A DNA stretch of 64,000 bases from Paraburkholderia diazotrophica (GTDB lineage: Bacteria; Pseudomonadota; Gammaproteobacteria; Burkholderiales; Burkholderiaceae): assembly GCF_900108945.1 (NCBI RefSeq), contig NZ_FNYE01000008.1, positions 178,636 to 242,635 of the forward strand. The letters run 5' to 3'. Within the stretch, counting starts at the first letter, position 1. Every line of letters starts with the position of its first letter. The position numbers and the translations under genes were made by a program. This document shows, piece after piece, positions 17,459 to 26,996 of the stretch. Below the pieces are notes generated by a model. It ran no database searches and was not told the DNA's origin. It was given only the letters and a program-made list of their open reading frames with translations.

Positions 17459-18205
17459 TTACTTGCGCAGCTCGGCCACGAAATCGTAGTAGTCGTTGCG
17501 GCAGTAGGTATCGGTGAGCTCGATCGCACGCTGGTCCGCCGTGTAGCCGACACGCGTGATCAGCAGCAGCGCCTCGTTCGGCGCAATGCTCATCTGTTGC
17601 GCGATCTCGTCGTTCGCGTTGACCGCGCGGAAGTGCTGCAACGCGCGCACGATCGTCAGCCCGCGCTGTTCGAGATACGTGTACAGCGAATCGCCGATGG
17701 CCTGCGGATCGGGAATGATCGAAGCGGGAAACGTCGAGTTTTCGACGGCCATCACGATGCCGTCCGCGAGACGCAAGCGGCGCAAGCGCGTGACGGCGGC
17801 AGCGGGCGACAGCCCGAGCTGGATCACTTCATCGCGATTGGCGGGGACGATCTCGCGCGAGAGCCACTGCGAACTCGGCGTGAAGCCACGCCGGCGCAGC
17901 ATTTCGCTGAAGCTCGACAGGCGCGACAGCGGGTCTTCATAGCGTGGCGTGATGAAGCTGCCCGCGCCTTGCGAACGGCGGATCAGCCCTTGTTCGACGA
18001 GCAGCGCGATCGCCTTGCGCGCGGTGATCCGCGATACGCCGAGCGCTTCCGACAACACACGCTCCGACGGCAGCGCTTCGCCCGCGTTCCAGCGGTTCTC
18101 GTGGATCGCGTTGCCGAGCTTGCGGGCGAGCTGAAGATACAGCGGAGTGTCGTTTTCCGGGTCCGGGCGCAGATCGCGCCAGCGGTCTTCCGAGGCTGGA
18201 TTCAT
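17459..18205 (-). CDS. GntR-family regulator, HutC type with UTRA domain
   Basis: A 248-aa regulator. Residues about 20-85 are the GntR winged helix (LYLQLARKLGNAIHEN, LPSERVLSEALGVSRITARKAI). Residues about 100-245 are a UTRA effector domain (FSEMLRRRGFTPSSQWLSRE, VTRLRRLRLADGIVMAVENSTFP in part, ELTDTYCRNDYYDFVAEL). This resembles NagR/DasR-like sugar sensors, but no amino-sugar genes are adjacent. It is convergent with the CoA-transferase gene and divergent from an aldo/keto reductase, which is the most likely local target. No strong ribosome site precedes the ATG. Confidence 0.9.
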   Translation of the reverse strand: MNPASEDRWRDLRPDPENDTPLYLQLARKLGNAIHENRWNAGEALPSERVLSEALGVSRITARKAIALLVEQGLIRRSQGAGSFITPRYEDPLSRLSSFSEMLRRRGFTPSSQWLSREIVPANRDEVIQLGLSPAAAVTRLRRLRLADGIVMAVENSTFPASIIPDPQAIGDSLYTYLEQRGLTIVRALQHFRAVNANDEIAQQMSIAPNEALLLITRVGYTADQRAIELTDTYCRNDYYDFVAELRK

Positions 18206-18329
18206 GTGACGGACGCAAGAAGGGCAAGCGGCAATTCTATGACATTGGCGCGCTGCGTTATAGCGGGGTTTTGCCGGGACGCCGATGCGTTTCGCGATCA
18301 GACGCTACACTCGTTGCATAGCCGATGCG

Positions 18330-18349
18330 TGACATGTAGTGACATGTAG
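18330..18349. promoter_or_regulatory. 10-bp direct repeat upstream of the aldo/keto reductase
   Basis: TGACATGTAG occurs twice back to back (18330-18339, 18340-18349), exactly one helical turn apart, 43 bp before the aldo/keto reductase ATG. It could be a regulator site for the divergent GntR gene. Confidence 0.4.
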
Positions 18350-18391
18350 GGACGCGCGCATCGTCATCACATCATCTGCGAGGAATCGAAC

Positions 18392-19237
18392 ATGACGAAC
18401 GACATCGCCAGCGTGACGCTGCCCGACGGCGAACGCATTCCGAAACTGGGGCAGGGCACGTGGGAGATGGGCGAGCATCCGTCACGCCGCAAGGCCGAGA
18501 TCGAGGCGCTGCGCGGCGGCATCGAACTGGGCATGACGTTGATCGATACGGCTGAAATGTACGGCGAAGGCGCGACGGAATCGCTACTTGGCGAGGCGTT
18601 GCACGGCCTGCGTGACGATGTCTTTCTCGTCAGCAAGGTCTATCCGCACAACGCGAGCAAGCGTGGCGTGCAGCATGCGTGCGAGCAGTCGCTGAAGCGC
18701 CTGAAAACCGATCGGCTCGATCTGTATCTGCTGCACTGGCGCGGATCGGTGCCGCTCGAGGAGACCGTCGCCGGCTTCGAGGCGCTGCGCCGCGACGGCA
18801 AGATACGTCACTGGGGCGTGAGCAACTTCGACGTCGACGATATGGAAGAGCTCATCGCCGTTCCTCATGGCGACGCGTGCGCGACCGATCAGATTCTCTA
18901 CAACGTCGCGCGGCGCGGGCCGGAGTTCGATCTGTTCCGCTGGCTCGCGGCGCGCAAGATGCCCGCGATGGCGTATAGCCCCGTCGATCATGCGCGGCTG
19001 CCGAAGCGCTCGCCGCTCGACGATATCGCCGATGCGTACGGTGTGTCCGTGATTCAAGTCGCGCTCGCATGGGTGCTGCGGCAGCCCGACGTGTTTGCGA
19101 TTCCGAAATCGGGACGCATCGAGCATGTGCGCGACAACGCGCGCGCGCTCGCACTTCGTTTGTCCGCCGATGATCTTGCCGCTATCGACGCGCACTTTCG
19201 TCCGCCGGGAAGCAAGCGGCCGCTTGAGATGCTTTAA
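18392..19237 (+). CDS. Aldo/keto reductase
   Basis: A 281-aa NADPH-dependent oxidoreductase with a TIM-barrel fold. The catalytic tetrad is complete: Asp52 and Tyr57 (LIDTAEMYGEG), Lys82 (LVSKVYPH) and His115 (LLHWRG). IRHWGVSNF and the cofactor motif AIPKSGRIEHVRDN are also present. It resembles E. coli YeaE-type reductases that act on methylglyoxal and similar aldehydes, but the real substrate is unknown. GAGGA lies before the ATG. It appears monocistronic and divergent from a GntR regulator. Confidence 0.92.
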   Translation: MTNDIASVTLPDGERIPKLGQGTWEMGEHPSRRKAEIEALRGGIELGMTLIDTAEMYGEGATESLLGEALHGLRDDVFLVSKVYPHNASKRGVQHACEQSLKRLKTDRLDLYLLHWRGSVPLEETVAGFEALRRDGKIRHWGVSNFDVDDMEELIAVPHGDACATDQILYNVARRGPEFDLFRWLAARKMPAMAYSPVDHARLPKRSPLDDIADAYGVSVIQVALAWVLRQPDVFAIPKSGRIEHVRDNARALALRLSADDLAAIDAHFRPPGSKRPLEML

Positions 19238-19427
19238 GCGAGAAATGTTGCGGTTGCGTGCGTTGGGCCGGGTGATCTGCGGGCTTCGTGCGTTCGATGT
19301 TTGGCTCACTGCCCAGGCGGTGACGTTCGTTCGGCGATCGCAACGTCACCGCCAATGCGGGCCGGGAAGCGTCTACGCATTGTGTGATTGTTGCCGCGGG
19401 TGAACGGCGCGTGGCGTCCGCCGGATC

Positions 19428-20402
<975 letters not shown>

Positions 20403-20859
20403 CGCACCTCTCCCGAGGAAACGACGACCCCCGCAAGCCGTCATCCCTTTATGCTGCTTTTTGCTTTTGTCCCGTTTGCTCTGTCGAGCCGCGCGTGGGC
20501 CGGAAGTCCGCGAGGTTCATCAGATGCGAGACCGGCTGTCCTTTCTGTGCGCCGTTGCGTCGTTGCTTCATTCGTGTACCGGCGCAAAGCATCCCGGAGG
20601 ATTCGCCGATCTCGCCGCAACCCCATGCGTGACTGTCGTTTAGCGATAAACATGCCATTGCGCGCGCACGCCCACTGCGTATGGCACTGATGTGACGGCT
20701 CGATTGCGCGCGCGTCGGAACGGATGAAAAACGTTTCGGACATGAAACGCAGGCCGCAAATCGCGCGGCTTTTCGTTTCAGCGATGGCGATGAGCGGTGT
20801 CAGCGATGCTCGATGAGCGGCTTCAGCGATGCTCGATGAGCGCGGCTAGAACAGGCGTT
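20403..20859. other. Intergenic region with a 22/23-bp triplicate
   Basis: About 457 bp between the glycine-rich gene and the end of the ABC ATPase gene, both minus-strand, so it should hold the leader of the glycine-rich gene. At 20779-20847 a unit like CAGCGATGCTCGATGAGCGG occurs three times (starts 20779, 20801, 20824), ending next to the ATPase stop codon. No gene or terminator is convincing. Confidence 0.65.
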
Positions 20860-23007
20860 TCAGTCGCGGCGTTGAAGAACGCGCAACTCGTCGACGGGAA
20901 TATGGCAACGGATGCGATGCCCGTCTCCGGCATCGGTGAAGGGCGGGTCCTGTTGTTCGCAGATCGCACCGAGCTTGCGCGGACAGCGTGTATGAAAGAC
21001 GCAGCCCGAAGGCGGTGAAGCGGCGCTCGGCAATTCGCCCGACAGGCGGATGCGTTGCGTGCGGCTGTTATCGCGCGTTTCGTCCGGCTCGCCGGCGTGC
21101 CCATCGAGCGTCGGCACGGAAGACAGCAGCGCTTCCGTATAAGGATGATGCGGACCGTTGAACACGGCGTCGGCGGGCCCGATCTCGAGCAGCCGGCCAA
21201 CGTACAGCACCGCGATGCGATCCGACAGATAGCGCACGACATGCAGATCGTGCGAGATGAACACATAGCTCACGCCGCGATCGCGCTGCAGATCGGCGAG
21301 CAGGTTGAGGATCGCTGCCTGCACGGACACGTCGAGCGCGGAGGTCGGCTCGTCGCACACGACGATGCGCGGATCGCCCGCGAACGCGCGCGCAATAGCG
21401 ACGCGCTGCTTCAAGCCGCCCGACAGTTGCCGGGTGCGCGACGTCAGATAGCGGTCTGGCAGCCGCACGGCTTGCGTCAGCGACGCGAGCCTTTCGTCGC
21501 GCGCGGGCCCGTGCAGCGAAGACAGTCGCGACAGCGCGCGGCCGATCAATCGCTTGACGGAGTGCGCGCGATTGAGCGCGGAGTCCGGATTCTGGAAGAC
21601 GATCTGCAGCGACTTCACCTGGTCGTCGTTGCGATTCGTGACGCGCGGCGGCAGGCGCGCGCCGTCGAGTTCGATGACGCTGCCCGCGTCGGGCGAGATC
21701 AGGCCGAGCAGCAGCTTCGCGAGCGTCGTCTTGCCGCTGCCCGATTCACCGACGAGGCCGAGCGTCTCACCCTTCGCGAGTTCGAGCGACACGTCGTCGA
21801 CGGCGCGCAGCGTCGCGCCCGGCACGTGAAAGGTCTTCGACACGTTTTCCGCGCGCAGAACGGGCGAATGATCGTGCGCGCTGCGTGCATTGTCGGGTAC
21901 ATCGCTGGGTGCATCGTCGGACGCATCGTCCGATGCATGCAAGGCCGTCACGCGCGGCAGTTCCATTGCGCGTTCGTGATAGTGGCAGCGAGACATCTGA
22001 TCGCCGTACTGCGATTTCACGCGATAAGGCGGCGGTGCTTCGCGACGGCAGCGGTCGTCCGCGAGACGGCAACGCTCCGCGTAGATGCAGCCCTGCGTGA
22101 CGGAGCCCGGCTGCGGCAGGCTGCCCGCGATCGTATCGAGCCGGTCGGTGTCCTTGCTGCGATCCGACGTGGGCAGACAGCGCAACAGGCCCACGGTGTA
22201 CGGATGACGCGGCCGCGCGAACACATCCTGCGTCGCGCCTTCTTCGACGAGCTTGCCCGCATACAGCACGCCGACGCGCTCGCACATGCGCCCGATCACC
22301 GCGAGGTTGTGGCTGATGAAGAGCACAGCCGTGCCGAACTCTTCGCGCAGTTGTGCGACGAGATCGAGCACTTCAGCTTCGACGGTGGCGTCGAGTCCCG
22401 TCGTCGGTTCGTCGAGAATCAGCAGCGCGGGTTGCGACGCGAGCGCCATCGCGATCACGACGCGCTGCTGCATGCCGCCCGACAGCTGATGCGGATAACT
22501 GTCCATCACGCGCTCGGGCTCGGCGATGCGCACCTTGCGCAGCATCTCGGCAGTTCGCGTGAGCGCTTCATCGTAGGTCGCACCGGACGCTTCGAACGCT
22601 TCCGACACCTGGCGCGCAACGGTCAGCGAAGGGTTCAGCGCGCGGGACGGGTCCTGATAGACCATCGAGATCGCGTTCGCGCGCATCTCGCGCAGCGCGA
22701 CAGCATCGAGCGAATGCACTTCCTTGCCCGCGATCGAAATGCGGCCCGCCTTCACGCGGCCATTGCGCGGCAGATAGCGCAGCGTTGCCATCGCGACCGT
22801 CGACTTGCCGCAACCCGATTCGCCGACGAGCCCATACGATTCGCCGCGCTTGATCCGAAACGATACGTCCTGCAGCACTTCGCGCTCGCGTCCGCGCGTG
22901 CGGTACGTGACGGTGAGTCCGACGATCGTGAGCGCGTCCGACTGCTCGCTCTTCGACACGTCGAAAGCGGGAAACGAGGCGGGAGGTGAGGGGGGCGGCC
23001 CGTTCAT
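20860..23007 (-). CDS. Peptide-type ABC importer, fused two-domain ATPase
   Basis: A 715-aa cytoplasmic ATPase that joins the usual DppD and DppF halves in one chain. First half: Walker A GESGCGKS, signature LSGGMQQR, Walker B LLILDEPTTGLDA. Second half (from about residue 400): GESGSGKT, LSGGLKQR and VVCDEPTSALDV. Each half ends with the Cys-rich oligopeptide-transporter tail (CIYAERCRLADDRC and CVFHTRCPRKLGAICE). A linker of about 50 residues with repeated Asp/Ala separates them. The ATG at 23005-23007 overlaps the stop of the upstream permease (ATGA). Fused ATPases of this type occur in GsiA and YejF; the substrate here is unknown. Confidence 0.95.
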   Translation of the reverse strand: MNGPPPSPPASFPAFDVSKSEQSDALTIVGLTVTYRTRGREREVLQDVSFRIKRGESYGLVGESGCGKSTVAMATLRYLPRNGRVKAGRISIAGKEVHSLDAVALREMRANAISMVYQDPSRALNPSLTVARQVSEAFEASGATYDEALTRTAEMLRKVRIAEPERVMDSYPHQLSGGMQQRVVIAMALASQPALLILDEPTTGLDATVEAEVLDLVAQLREEFGTAVLFISHNLAVIGRMCERVGVLYAGKLVEEGATQDVFARPRHPYTVGLLRCLPTSDRSKDTDRLDTIAGSLPQPGSVTQGCIYAERCRLADDRCRREAPPPYRVKSQYGDQMSRCHYHERAMELPRVTALHASDDASDDAPSDVPDNARSAHDHSPVLRAENVSKTFHVPGATLRAVDDVSLELAKGETLGLVGESGSGKTTLAKLLLGLISPDAGSVIELDGARLPPRVTNRNDDQVKSLQIVFQNPDSALNRAHSVKRLIGRALSRLSSLHGPARDERLASLTQAVRLPDRYLTSRTRQLSGGLKQRVAIARAFAGDPRIVVCDEPTSALDVSVQAAILNLLADLQRDRGVSYVFISHDLHVVRYLSDRIAVLYVGRLLEIGPADAVFNGPHHPYTEALLSSVPTLDGHAGEPDETRDNSRTQRIRLSGELPSAASPPSGCVFHTRCPRKLGAICEQQDPPFTDAGDGHRIRCHIPVDELRVLQRRD

Positions 23008-23915
23008 CCGTCGACGGCTCCTTGCACGGCATCCGCGATCAGATTCACGCCGACCACGAGCGAAGCGATGGCCGCCGCGTCGAACACGACCGTCCACCAT
23101 GCGCCGCCCGCCATCAGCGTGTACGACTCGGAGAGCGCGAGGCCCCAGTCGGCGGAAGGCGGCTGGATGCCGAAGCCGAGAAACGACAGCGTCGCGACCG
23201 CGAAGATCGCGTAGCCGAGGCGCACCGTCGCTTCGACGATGATGGGCGGCAGCACGTTCGGCAGGATCTCGGCGAACATGATGTAGAGCGCGTTCTCGCC
23301 GCGCAGCTGCGCCGCGGCCACGTAGTCGAGATGCCGTTCGGCGAACACGGCGGCGCGCACCGTGCGTGACGTGATCGGCGCGAACGTGATGCCGATCACG
23401 AGGATCACCGTCGCGTTCGAAGCGCCTACAGCCGCCAGCGCGAGCAGCGCGACGATCACGAGTGGCAGCGCGAGCACGGCATCGATCGCGCGTCCGATCA
23501 CGTTGTCGACCCAGCCGTCGAAGTAGCCGACCACCAGACCGAGCGCGGTGCCCGCGAGCGTGCCGAGCAGCGTCGCGAGCGGCGCGATCGTCAGGATGTC
23601 GCGCGCGCCGACGATAACGCGCGAGAGCACGTCGCGGCCCAACTGATCGGTGCCGAACCAGTGTCCCTGCGCGGGCGGCGCGAGCGAGTTCAGCGGATCG
23701 GATGCATACGGATCGAGCGGCGCGATCCACGGACCCGCAATCGCGCAGACGATCCACCACAGCACGATGACGGCGCCGACGATGAACGTCGGTGAGCGCA
23801 GCAACACGCGCAGCGTGTCGTAGCGGCGCTCGCGCGGGCGCGGCGCGGGTGTTCGCAGCGGCGTTTGCGGTGGCGTTTCAGGTGGCGTAACAGGCGAGGC
23901 GGGCGTCGTGCTCAT
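23004..23915 (-). CDS. Peptide-type ABC importer permease (DppC-like)
   Basis: A 303-aa inner-membrane permease. A Pro/Thr-rich cytoplasmic start (about residues 5-30) precedes the first membrane helix (FIVGAVIVLWWIVCAIAGPW). The DppC family marks are GTDQLGRDVLSRVI, YVAAAQLRGENALYIMFAEILPN (EAA loop, quoted in part) and FLGFGIQPPSADWG. It overlaps the genes on both sides by ATGA junctions, so all are translated in series. It pairs with the upstream DppB-like permease. Confidence 0.94.
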   Translation of the reverse strand: MSTTPASPVTPPETPPQTPLRTPAPRPRERRYDTLRVLLRSPTFIVGAVIVLWWIVCAIAGPWIAPLDPYASDPLNSLAPPAQGHWFGTDQLGRDVLSRVIVGARDILTIAPLATLLGTLAGTALGLVVGYFDGWVDNVIGRAIDAVLALPLVIVALLALAAVGASNATVILVIGITFAPITSRTVRAAVFAERHLDYVAAAQLRGENALYIMFAEILPNVLPPIIVEATVRLGYAIFAVATLSFLGFGIQPPSADWGLALSESYTLMAGGAWWTVVFDAAAIASLVVGVNLIADAVQGAVDG

Positions 23916-24922
23916 TCGGCGCTCCTCACGCGCAAGCGCGGATTGAGCAGCACGTACGCTGCATCGGCGATGAGATTCGCGGCCGTATACACGACGCCGA
24001 TCGTCAGCACGCCCGCTTCGAGCATCGGAAAGTCCTTGGCCTTCGCCGCGTTGTAGATCAGCGAGCCGATGCCCTGGTAGTGGAACAGCGTCTCCACGAC
24101 GACAAGCCCGCCGATCATGTAGCCGAGTTGCGTCGCGGCGACCGTGATGGTCGGCAGCAGCGCGTTGCGCAGCACGTGCCGCCCGATCACGATATGCGGC
24201 GGCAACCCCTTGAGGATCGCGGTGCGCGTGTAGTCGGCGTCGAGCGCCTCGACGGTGCCCGCGCGCGCCATCCGCGCGATATAGCCGAAGAACACGAAGA
24301 CGAGCGGCAGCACGGGCAGGATCAGATGCTTCAGTTGCGTGAGGATGCCCGCATTGGCGGGATACGATGCCTCGATGGGCAGCCATTGCAGCCACACGCC
24401 GAATACGAGTATCAGTACGATCGACGACACGAACTCCGGCACCACCGTCGCCGACAGGCCGGCGATGCTGATCGTGCGGTCGAGCCAGCGTCCCGCGTGC
24501 ATCGCGGCCCACACGCCGCCCGCGATGCCGAGCGGCACAACCACGATGAACGCGAGAAAGCCGAGCTTCGCGGAGTTCGCCAGCGCGTTGCCGACGAACG
24601 GCGCAACGGGCTCGCGAAACGCGTACGACATGCCCATGTCGCCGTGCACGAAGTGCGTGATCCACTGCACGTACTGCGTGAGAAGCGGCCGGTCCGCGCC
24701 CAGCTGATGATTGAGCGCCGCGACCGCGCGCGCATCGGCGAGCGGCCCAAGCAGCGCGCGGCCGATGTCGCCGGGCAGCAGTTGGCCGCCCGCGAACACG
24801 ATGATCGACAGGAGCCACAGCGTAATCAGCGACAAGCCGACACGCGTCGCGACGAAACGCGCGACACGCGCCGTACTGCCACCCGAGCCGCGCGCGATGG
24901 AAGAGGGGACCGTGCTCGACAT
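23912..24922 (-). CDS. Peptide-type ABC importer permease (DppB-like)
   Basis: A 336-aa inner-membrane permease with six predicted helices. Family marks: LLSIIVFAGGQLLPGD near the N terminus, DRPLLTQYVQWI, HGDMGMSY, the EAA loop around DYTRTAILKGLPPHIVIGRH and FHYQGIGSLIYNA. Upstream, 31 bp separate it from the binding-protein gene; downstream it overlaps the DppC-like gene (ATGA). Order binding protein, DppB, DppC, ATPase is typical of an oligopeptide importer operon. Confidence 0.95.
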   Translation of the reverse strand: MSSTVPSSIARGSGGSTARVARFVATRVGLSLITLWLLSIIVFAGGQLLPGDIGRALLGPLADARAVAALNHQLGADRPLLTQYVQWITHFVHGDMGMSYAFREPVAPFVGNALANSAKLGFLAFIVVVPLGIAGGVWAAMHAGRWLDRTISIAGLSATVVPEFVSSIVLILVFGVWLQWLPIEASYPANAGILTQLKHLILPVLPLVFVFFGYIARMARAGTVEALDADYTRTAILKGLPPHIVIGRHVLRNALLPTITVAATQLGYMIGGLVVVETLFHYQGIGSLIYNAAKAKDFPMLEAGVLTIGVVYTAANLIADAAYVLLNPRLRVRSAE

Positions 24923-24953
24923 CGATATCTCTTGCTCGCGGCGTCGCGCGGGG

Positions 24954-26639
24954 TCAGGCCGCGAGCGTCGCGCGATCGAAATACAGCTGCGCGATCGCGG
25001 TGAAGCGCACGCCGTTCAGCTGCTTGCGCGCGGCGATCAGCTGATCGTAGAAGAACGGAAAAATCACGGGCGTTTCGTCGAGCAGCAATGTCTGGATCTG
25101 CGCAGACACTTTCTTTTGCGACGAGAGATCGAGTGCCGCGACGTAGTCGGCGACCAGCTTGTCGTACTGCGGGTTCTTGAAATGCGCGGCGTTCCAGGTG
25201 CCCGTGCTCGTCAGCGGCGCGTTGAGGAACACGTTCGGCACGCCGCGGCTGCCGTAATCGGTGATGCCCAACGGCGCGTCGAGCCAGTCCGATTTGCCTG
25301 GCGTGCCCGAGCCGTAGTACTGCGACTGGCTCTCGACCTTCAGGTTGATGCGTATGCCGACGGCCTTCGCGTAGTTCTGCACGACGACGGCGAGGTCGGG
25401 AATCTCCATGAACTTCTCCGTCGTGAGCGTCACGTCGAAACCGTTCGGCACGCCCGCCTGCGCGAGCAGCTGCTTCGCTTTCGCCACATCGATCTTGCGC
25501 TGCGGCACGCCTGCATCCGACGACGGAAACGCAGGCGCGAACGGGCTGTCGTTGCCCACTTGCGCGCGGCCCTTGAACAGGCCCTTGACGATCACATCGC
25601 GATCGAGCGACAGAGCGAGCGCCTGGCGCACGCGTTTGTCCTTGAACTGCGGGCTGTCGACGCGCATGTGAATCTGCCGGTGCGCGCTCGACTTCACGCC
25701 GATCACCTTGAACTCGGGATTGTTCATCAGGCCCTGGCCGCCCTGCACGGTGAACGTGCCCATCACGTCCGCCTGATGGCCTTGCAGCGCGAGTATCTGC
25801 GCCTGCTGGTCGGCGTAGAACGCGAACTGCACGCGTTGCGGCAACGCTTTTTCACCCCAGTAGTCGGGATTGCGCACGAACGTCGCGCCGACCTTCGCCT
25901 GATACTTCTCGAGCTTGAACGGGCCCGTGCCGATGAAGCTCTTCTCGTATCCGCCCGTGTAGCTCGCCGGCAGGATCACTGCGTTGTAGTTGTCCGACGA
26001 AACGTAGTACGGGAAATTGCCATTGGGCGCGTCGAGATGGAACGCGACGGTGTGATCGTCGACGACTTTCGTCCCGCCTTTCGACAGCACGCCCTTCAGC
26101 ACCGACAACGCAGCCGAGCCGGCGGCGGGATCGGCGAGACGGTCGAAGGTCGCGGCGACGTCCTTCGCGGTGAACGGCTGGCCGTCGTGGAACTTGACGT
26201 TCTCGCGCAGCTTGAAGGTCCACACGTCGCCCTTGTCGTTCGGCTTCCACGACAACGCGAGCGCGGGCTTGAGCACCTGCTTTTCGCCGTCGTCGTCGAT
26301 CAGGAATTCGCCCGTCTGATTCAGCAGGCAGAGACTGGCGGCATCGGTGACCGTCATCGGATCGACGGCGCCCGCAGGCGTCAGGTGCGCGACGCGGATC
26401 GTTCCGTTCGCGCTCGCCGTGCCTTGCGCGCGGGCGCTGTGCGGGGCGAGCAGGCCGCCGCCCACGAGCGACATGCCGATCACGCTCGCGTATCGCAGCA
26501 GCTCGCGCCGAGTGAGACGGCCGGTCAGCCATTCGTCGATCGCATGATTGCCGTAGGCGTCGGCGCTGCGGCGTGTCGCCTCGACGTCAAAAGCGGCTGC
26601 TGAAAGAGGCGCAAAACGCGGGTCCGCGGAATTCTTCAT
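24954..26639 (-). CDS. Peptide-type ABC importer substrate-binding protein (SBP_bac_5), Tat exported
   Basis: A 561-aa periplasmic binding protein of the DppA/OppA class. An unusually long N region of about 40 residues precedes a twin-arginine signal (LTRRELLRYASVIGMSLVGG) with cleavage near ARAQG. Family signatures: WTFKLRENVKFHDGQPFTAKD, FKLEKYQ, RVRQALALSLDRDVIVKGLF and GVPNGFDVTLTT (short pieces). It is the first gene of the operon. Tat export suggests folding in the cytoplasm, possibly with a cofactor or metal-loaded ligand, though family members with Tat signals are not rare. The ligand is unknown. Confidence 0.93.
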   Translation of the reverse strand: MKNSADPRFAPLSAAAFDVEATRRSADAYGNHAIDEWLTGRLTRRELLRYASVIGMSLVGGGLLAPHSARAQGTASANGTIRVAHLTPAGAVDPMTVTDAASLCLLNQTGEFLIDDDGEKQVLKPALALSWKPNDKGDVWTFKLRENVKFHDGQPFTAKDVAATFDRLADPAAGSAALSVLKGVLSKGGTKVVDDHTVAFHLDAPNGNFPYYVSSDNYNAVILPASYTGGYEKSFIGTGPFKLEKYQAKVGATFVRNPDYWGEKALPQRVQFAFYADQQAQILALQGHQADVMGTFTVQGGQGLMNNPEFKVIGVKSSAHRQIHMRVDSPQFKDKRVRQALALSLDRDVIVKGLFKGRAQVGNDSPFAPAFPSSDAGVPQRKIDVAKAKQLLAQAGVPNGFDVTLTTEKFMEIPDLAVVVQNYAKAVGIRINLKVESQSQYYGSGTPGKSDWLDAPLGITDYGSRGVPNVFLNAPLTSTGTWNAAHFKNPQYDKLVADYVAALDLSSQKKVSAQIQTLLLDETPVIFPFFYDQLIAARKQLNGVRFTAIAQLYFDRATLAA

Positions 26640-26996
26640 CGATGGTTAGTCCGATCCGTTCTGTTGGGACGCCACGCGTTGTGCGCGCGGCGCTGCGGGT
26701 TGACGCAAGCGGTACTGCGGCGACGATGCGGGTTCAGTGTAAGCGATTGCCTTTGTGTTGGGAGCATTCGTGTCCGCCAGGGGTTCCCTTCAGACGAATC
26801 GGCGATGAACATGTGTCGCGCACACAACGCCCGCGGCGCTTGTCCGGACGCTCGACGGCGTTGCGGTGGCCGATCCGTTGTTCTGGCGGCGCGCATGCCG
26901 CGTTCATTCGCTGTTTATGAAGCGCTTATGAGGCGGTCATGAGGTGCTCGCGGGGCGCTCGTGGGCGATTGGCGCGGCTCGGCGCATATTGCAGCG
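26640..26996. other. Intergenic region upstream of the ABC importer operon
   Basis: About 357 bp between the NiCoT gene end (its stop at 26997) and the binding-protein start. It should hold the ABC operon promoter. I see no gene, hairpin or repeat beyond short GCGCGG tracts. Confidence 0.6.

Noticed and set aside
20582..20590. GCGCAAAGC, resembling part of a c-di-GMP (GEMM) riboswitch core
   Set aside because: It is on the strand opposite to the downstream glycine-rich gene, and the other conserved parts of GEMM are not seen.
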